Of a stretch of DNA of 64,000 bases, positions 59,544-64,000 are shown one piece after another. Origin of the DNA: Paraburkholderia susongensis. GTDB taxonomy: Bacteria > Pseudomonadota > Gammaproteobacteria > Burkholderiales > Burkholderiaceae. The stretch's first letter is position 1. Each line of letters opens with the position of its first letter. The notes under the pieces are model-generated. The model worked only from the letters and a program-made list of their open reading frames with translations. It searched no databases and was not told the origin of the DNA. The translations under genes were made by a program, and so were the position numbers. Location of the stretch: the NCBI RefSeq assembly GCF_900177725.1, contig NZ_FXAT01000002.1, forward strand, positions 62,001-126,000. Reading direction: 5' to 3'.

Positions 59544-60380
59544 ATGACGGAAAAAACCACGGCTGCATCAACGGATAAAGACGCGAACAGACACGCGGAT
59601 AACCACGCCGACTGGCACGCAAAGCAGTACATGCTGTTCGAAAACGAGCGCACGCGCCCGGTCAGGGATCTGCTCGCGGCAGTACCGGCGGAGGGTGCGC
59701 GGCTCGCGGTGGACATCGGCTGCGGACCGGGCAACTCCACCGAGGTGCTTGCCGCGCGTCTGCCGGGCGCGACGGTGAGCGGCATCGACAGTTCCGCCGA
59801 CATGATCGCGGCCGCCCGTCAGCGCCTGCCGCAATACCGCTTCGACGTGAGCGATATTTCGACGTGGGATGCGCGCGGCCCGTACGACGTGATCCTCGCC
59901 AACGCGGTGCTGCAATGGGTGCCGGACCACGAGCGGCTGTTTCCCGCGCTGATCGGAAAACTCGCGCAAGGCGGCAGCCTCGCCGTACAGATGCCCGACA
60001 ACCTCGACGAACCGGCGCACCGGCTGCTGCGCGAAGTTGCCGCTGACGGACCGTGGGCGCACAAGCTCAAGGGTGTCGAGCGCACCACGCGCCACGGCCC
60101 CGGCTGGTACTACGCGCTGCTGAAGCCGCTGTGCGCGCGCGTCGACGTGTGGCGCACGGTCTATCACCATCCGCTCGCGGGCGGCGCGGATGCGGTGGTC
60201 GAATGGTTCAAGGGCAGCGCGCTGCGGCCGTTCCTCGCCGCGCTCGACGACACCGAACGGCAGGCGTTCCTGCAACGCTACCGCGACGAGATCGCCAAAG
60301 CCTATCCGGCGCTCGCCGACGGCACGGTGCTGCTGCCGTTTCCGCGGCTTTTCATCGTCGCGACGCGCGAGGTTCGCTGA
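59544..60380 (+). CDS. tam: Trans-aconitate 2-methyltransferase
   Basis: SAM-dependent methyltransferase, 278 residues, that methylates trans-aconitate, an inhibitor formed from cis-aconitate. The SAM-binding motif is VDIGCGPGNST (56-66), followed by GIDSSADMIAAAR and the Tam-typical VILANAVLQWVPDHERLFP and QMPDNLDEPAH. The N-terminal 25 residues are His/Asp/Asn-rich and unusual. AAGGAGCG lies 6 bases before the ATG at 59544. It is divergent from a LysR gene. The link to aconitate is of interest given the TcuA-like and MmgE/PrpD genes about 10 kb away, though they are separate transcription units. Confidence 0.86.
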   Translation: MTEKTTAASTDKDANRHADNHADWHAKQYMLFENERTRPVRDLLAAVPAEGARLAVDIGCGPGNSTEVLAARLPGATVSGIDSSADMIAAARQRLPQYRFDVSDISTWDARGPYDVILANAVLQWVPDHERLFPALIGKLAQGGSLAVQMPDNLDEPAHRLLREVAADGPWAHKLKGVERTTRHGPGWYYALLKPLCARVDVWRTVYHHPLAGGADAVVEWFKGSALRPFLAALDDTERQAFLQRYRDEIAKAYPALADGTVLLPFPRLFIVATREVR

Positions 60381-60407
60381 AGCCGCCAGAGGGCTGCGGC
60401 ACGGGCG

Positions 60408-60443
60408 TTTGGCGTCTCCTTGCCGCCTCTTTGGCGTCTCCTT
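60408..60443 (+). repeat. 14-bp direct repeat downstream of tam
   Basis: TTTGGCGTCTCCTT occurs at 60408-60421 and 60430-60443, 22 bases apart start to start. It lies in the 213-base gap between tam and the next gene, which otherwise holds no supportable gene. Confidence 0.7.
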
Positions 60444-60593
60444 TACCGCCCCCGTCCGGCAAGCGCTGGCGACTGCGCCGGTGCTTGCCCCGCGCTTGCC
60501 CTCCGTACCGCCCGTACCCCGCTCGCTCCCGCTCACGGCCACGCCGCGCGCCAGGGTACGTCAGGCATTGCCGCCCGGGAATGGAGCGTGCTA

Positions 60594-61031
60594 ATGTTTG
60601 ATGAAAGCGGAGGATGGCGCACCGCCGTCCTCACCGGGAAGCCATTTACTGCAGCGAGCGTCGCCATGAGTGATGTACGCCAACATCTGAGTCCCCGTGA
60701 CCGCCTTGAGCTGTTGTGCTGGCTCACATGCGGAAGCCTCGGCGCCTATTACCTGAACGAAGACTGGCCCGACGCGGCGTTTCACGTGCAGGCCGCGCAT
60801 AAGTGGCTCGATCGCCGCGCGCGCGAGGCCGACTGGCTCTGCATCGCGAAGCTGTCGGCCACCGCGGTGGAAATCGCCCGGCGTCACGCGAAGTTCGTCG
60901 AGACCGACTGGGCGCGCGACGCGGTCGAAGAAATCCTCGATACCGACGAAATCGACCCGCAAGCCCGCTTGCTCAAGCAGGTGCTGGCCGACTGCCAGAA
61001 CGCGCTCGCGGACAAGCGGCTCGCGGATTAA
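60594..61031 (+). CDS. Hypothetical protein, all-helical
   Basis: A 145-residue protein without a recognised family. It is mostly helical and charged: LSPRDRLELLCWLTCGSLG, FHVQAAHKWLDRRARE, AVEEILDTDEID and a C-terminal LLKQVLADCQNALADKRLAD. No signal peptide or membrane segment, so cytosolic. The ATG at 60594 is chosen because GGAGCG lies 8 bases upstream; an internal ATG at 60666 (MSDVRQ) is an alternative and begins the better-conserved looking part. Its stop is 4 bases from the stop of the convergent autotransporter. Confidence 0.65.
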   Translation: MFDESGGWRTAVLTGKPFTAASVAMSDVRQHLSPRDRLELLCWLTCGSLGAYYLNEDWPDAAFHVQAAHKWLDRRAREADWLCIAKLSATAVEIARRHAKFVETDWARDAVEEILDTDEIDPQARLLKQVLADCQNALADKRLAD

Positions 61032-61035
61032 GAGC

Positions 61036-64000
61036 TCACCACGCCCATCGCACGCCAGCGTCGCCGCCAATCACGCGCTGATGCTGACCGCCGAAGTTCG
61101 TCAGGTAGCTCGCAGTAGCGAATACGCTGCCGCGCTTCGTCAGTTGCGCGACGATTCCCACGCCTACCTGCCCCATCGTCTGGCCCACCGGGGTACCTAG
61201 CGTCGTCACTCCGCCGAAGGTGGTCTCGTCGTCGGCGCCGAACGAGCGCAGCACGTTCACGCGCAGGTACGGCTTCCAGGCCACGCCGCTCGCATCGAAT
61301 GCCCACTGCAGGCGCGCGCCTATGCGGCCGAGAAACGTGTTGCCGTTATTCCAGTTCACCTCCGAGATGCCGTCGCTGAACTTGTCCAGCGCGAGCCATT
61401 GCCACACGAGCTGCGCCTGCGGCTCCAGCGTCAGTCCGTATGCCAGAGCAATCGGCAAACCCGCTTCGATCGAGCCCGTAAACGCGTTGCCATCCGTCGA
61501 GCCGCCCACGTTGTCGTTCGAGTGGGTGCGTACCGTGAGCGCGCTGCCCATCGCGACCGCATCGGTGTACCAGCCGCCCGCGCCGATGTGCGTCCAGTAG
61601 GCGCCGAGGTTGTACGAGTTGACCTGGAGCGAGCCGGCGCCGTAGTCGTACTGCCCCATCGCCAGGCCGTTCACGTCACCCACCGCGCGCGCGAAGCCGA
61701 GGAAGAAGCCATAGTGATTGCGCGCGCCGCCCGGCTGGTTGTCGGCGTACAGGTCCTGGCCGACCTGCATGCCCCACACCGTGCCGTCGAACGACGGCTT
61801 CACGTCGCCGCCTTGCGCGATGTTGCTGTTCGCGCCCCAGGCGCGCGCCCATGAGGCGGGGACGCGGCCGCTTTCGGTCAGCAGGCCCTGCTCGCCCTGG
61901 CGGTCATGGAACGTGTCGATCTGCAGCAGACCCAATTGACGCGCAACGCTTGGCGCCTCCGTATAGAGCGGTACTTCGGGACGATAAACCGGCACGCCGG
62001 ACGTGCTCACGCTCTCAGTGGCCGTCGGGCCAGTGCCGGCTTCCGCGCTCTCGAGCGCCTGGACGATCGACTCCGGCGTGCCGGGGGCCGCGACGATCGG
62101 CGCATGCGTGGAAGGCGAGCCCGGCGACGATGGGCTCGTCGGCGAAGTTGGCGTGGACGTACCGGGTGACGACGGATTCGTCGGCGCGGTTGGCGTGGAC
62201 GTTTCCGGCGTTTGCGTCTCCGCCGGAATCGTATTGCGCAGATACCAGCTGTCGCTCGTCCCGGCGCTGACTCCACCCTTTGCGAGGAAATACGTGTAGG
62301 CGCCCGCCTTGATCGTCCCGCCCGCGAGCGTGAACGCGCTCGCGCTTGTCGTCGCCCCGTTCGCGGCCTGCACCACCTGAATGCCGTCGATGAGCGTCGT
62401 CGCGCCCGGGCCGCCCATGTTCGTCACATGCAACGTGCTCGTGCCGCTCGCCGTGCCACCGCTGACGACCAGCTTGTCCGATGGCGCGCCGTCGCCCGCC
62501 AGATACGTGTTCAGCGCGATCGCCGCGTTCTGGCCGACGTAGTTGCCCGCCACCGTCAGCGTATTGCCCACGCCGCTGCCGCCGAGCTGCACGAGCCCCG
62601 CGTTGGTGAGATTGCCGTTGATCTGGAAGTTGCCGGTGGGGCCGCTCGCGAGACTGGCGAGCGCGTTCGCCGCCGCGATCGTGCCATTATTCGTGACCTC
62701 GCCGGTCACGCTGCCATAGCCGCCGAGCGTCGCGCCCGCCGCGACCGCGACCGGCCCGCCGCCGGACAGCGCGGCCGGATCCGCGACGCTGCCCACGATC
62801 AGCGTGCCCGCGTCGACATTGGTGCCGCCCGCGTAGCTGTTGTCGGCGCCATTCAGCGCAAGCGTGCCGGAACCGAGCTTCGTGAGCGAACCCGCGCCCG
62901 TGATGTTCTGCGCGAACGTGGAATCGAAGCCCTGGGTGTCGATGGTGCCGTTGTTCGCGGTGATGGACACCGCGCGGCCGGACGCGGGATCGAAGCTGCT
63001 GCCGAGTTGCAGCGTGCCGCCGTTGAACGTCAGCGCGCCCGTCGGCGTGCCCAGCGCATTGTCGGCCGCGACGGAAAGCGTGCCCTGCGTGATCGTCGTG
63101 CCGCCCGAGTACGCGTTGCCGCCCGACGCGGCGGGCGCGAGTGTCAGCGTTCCAGCGCCTGTCTTCTCCACCGCGCCCGCGCCGGAGATGAGCCCGGTGT
63201 AGGCGCCGTCGCTGTCCTGCTGGAAGCGCACGAGCCCATTGTCGGTCACGGAAAGCGGCAGGTTCGACGCATTCGCCTGCAAGGTCGCGCCGCTATTGAC
63301 GGTCGCGACGACCGTGGCGGTCGTCGTGCCGAGCGTGCCGGTGAGGTTCAGCGTGCCGCTCTGCACGAGCGCGGTCGAAAACGTGCCGGTGCCGGCCCAC
63401 GTCCAGTAGTCGCCCTGCATCGTCAGACTCTGGTAATTCACGAACGCATTCGACGCCGTGCCGCTGCCTTGCAAGCGCACGACATTGGCGCCGCCGCCGC
63501 CATCGGCCGTGCCGATGATCTGCGAGCCCGTTTGCAGGATCAGCGTGTCGTTGCCGTTGCCGTTCTTGATCGCCGTGCCGCCGCCGCCCTGAATCAGACC
63601 CGCGTTAGTGATCGTCGTATTGCCGTTGGTCGAGCGCACGCCGATGCCGTTGTTGCTGATGATCCTGCCGCCCGCCTGATTCGTGATGGTCGCCGTGAAC
63701 GAGCTGCCGAGCGTGTTCGACACCACGGCGTCGACGCTGCCGCTACTCGATGCCGTGCCGGTGGTCTGAATCGTGCCGCTGTTGACGAGCGTATCGTTGT
63801 TGCCCTGCAGGTAGACCGCCGGACTGTCCCTGCCCGCCGAAGTCAGCGTGCCGCTATTGTTGATGGTGCCGCTGCCGCCGAGCAGCGACGCCGCGCGCGC
63901 ATTGCTGCCCGAGGTCGAGACGGTGCCCGTATTGACGAGCGTATTGCCCGATGCGCCGGCATTGCTTTGCCCCCACGCGGCCGTCATGCCATACGAGTTC
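61036..64000 (-). CDS. Autotransporter with passenger beta-strand repeats (5' end missing)
   Basis: C-terminal 988 residues of a large type V-secreted protein; the frame stays open to the window edge, so the ATG at 63987 is internal. The passenger shows many Gly/Asn/Thr-rich beta-helix turns (TLVNSGTIQTTG, NAGLIQGGGG) and two autotransporter-associated strand repeats (KTGAGTLTLAPAAS ... YSGGTTITQGTLSV; KLGSGTLALNGADNSYAGG). A Pro/Thr/Ser-rich linker (about 62060-62220) precedes a roughly 280-residue beta-barrel domain ending in VRWAW, the aromatic end needed for membrane insertion. The passenger is probably an adhesin or surface structural protein. Confidence 0.88.
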   Translation of the reverse strand, partial: NSYGMTAAWGQSNAGASGNTLVNTGTVSTSGSNARAASLLGGSGTINNSGTLTSAGRDSPAVYLQGNNDTLVNSGTIQTTGTASSSGSVDAVVSNTLGSSFTATITNQAGGRIISNNGIGVRSTNGNTTITNAGLIQGGGGTAIKNGNGNDTLILQTGSQIIGTADGGGGANVVRLQGSGTASNAFVNYQSLTMQGDYWTWAGTGTFSTALVQSGTLNLTGTLGTTTATVVATVNSGATLQANASNLPLSVTDNGLVRFQQDSDGAYTGLISGAGAVEKTGAGTLTLAPAASGGNAYSGGTTITQGTLSVAADNALGTPTGALTFNGGTLQLGSSFDPASGRAVSITANNGTIDTQGFDSTFAQNITGAGSLTKLGSGTLALNGADNSYAGGTNVDAGTLIVGSVADPAALSGGGPVAVAAGATLGGYGSVTGEVTNNGTIAAANALASLASGPTGNFQINGNLTNAGLVQLGGSGVGNTLTVAGNYVGQNAAIALNTYLAGDGAPSDKLVVSGGTASGTSTLHVTNMGGPGATTLIDGIQVVQAANGATTSASAFTLAGGTIKAGAYTYFLAKGGVSAGTSDSWYLRNTIPAETQTPETSTPTAPTNPSSPGTSTPTSPTSPSSPGSPSTHAPIVAAPGTPESIVQALESAEAGTGPTATESVSTSGVPVYRPEVPLYTEAPSVARQLGLLQIDTFHDRQGEQGLLTESGRVPASWARAWGANSNIAQGGDVKPSFDGTVWGMQVGQDLYADNQPGGARNHYGFFLGFARAVGDVNGLAMGQYDYGAGSLQVNSYNLGAYWTHIGAGGWYTDAVAMGSALTVRTHSNDNVGGSTDGNAFTGSIEAGLPIALAYGLTLEPQAQLVWQWLALDKFSDGISEVNWNNGNTFLGRIGARLQWAFDASGVAWKPYLRVNVLRSFGADDETTFGGVTTLGTPVGQTMGQVGVGIVAQLTKRGSVFATASYLTNFGGQHQRVIGGDAGVRWAW

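Noticed and set aside
60408..60443. The 14-bp direct repeat as an attachment site or operator
   Set aside because: It is a single pair, without dyad symmetry, downstream of tam and not linked to an integrase or promoter.
1..64000. CRISPR arrays, tRNA/rRNA genes, insertion sequences
   Set aside because: No regularly spaced repeats, no cloverleaf-like or rRNA sequences and no transposase-like frames or terminal inverted repeats were recognised by eye; short or degenerate elements could have been missed.

Overview
The window comes from a high-GC beta-proteobacterium of the Burkholderiaceae, most likely Paraburkholderia or a close relative. The reasons are the gene repertoire (FabV, a DUF2760-like protein, a KfrA-like protein, an indole-acetate cluster ordered as I recall it from Paraburkholderia phytofirmans), the GC-rich codon use and the dense set of MFS transporters paired with LysR regulators. 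No rRNA, tRNA, CRISPR array or insertion sequence was seen. Almost all of the window is catabolic and accessory chromosome; ordinary housekeeping genes appear only near the right end (a class A penicillin-binding protein and FabV).

Layout. 1-5376: end of a DUF2760-like gene, a tyrosine recombinase, a uracil-DNA glycosylase, a DUF488 protein and two zinc alcohol dehydrogenases. 6021-13419: a seven-gene unit (MFS transporter, GAF protein, D-amino acid dehydrogenase, DapA-family lyase, 4-hydroxyproline-type epimerase, prolidase-like amidohydrolase, GntR regulator) that reads as hydroxyproline or hydroxyprolyl-peptide catabolism. The motif ATTTTGGATCC occurs inside the first promoter and in front of the GntR gene. 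13421-26336: an iac-type cluster for the plant auxin indole-3-acetic acid (iacG, a FixJ-like response regulator, iacE, H, I, B, A, a PAS sensor kinase, iacD, C, a LysR, iacF and an MHS transporter). 26489-34530: a second, smaller oxygenase module made of paralogues of iacA and iacG plus an EthD-like protein, with its own LysR, two transporters and a porin. A 20-bp box shared by the response-regulator upstream region and the porin/transporter divergent region suggests both modules are controlled together.

34554-38930: LysR and AraC regulators divergent from a translationally coupled octopine-dehydrogenase-like and 3-hydroxyacyl-CoA-dehydrogenase-like pair. 39001-49803: a LysR with a palindromic T-N11-A site, divergent from an eight-gene run with three different MmgE/PrpD paralogues, two transporters, a tricarballylate-dehydrogenase-like flavoprotein and an ornithine-cyclodeaminase-family reductase. 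This does not match any pathway I know and is the best candidate for an undescribed system. 49906-51075: a KfrA-like coiled-coil protein behind two perfect dyads in an AT-rich promoter. 51171-64000: a lipoprotein, an ACS-type transporter, a class A PBP divergent from fabV, a Rap1a-like orphan, a GST, a LysR divergent from a trans-aconitate methyltransferase, a small hypothetical, and the C-terminal part of a large autotransporter.

Start codons were re-chosen from ribosome binding sites and family alignment from memory; where the choice is weak the entry says so.
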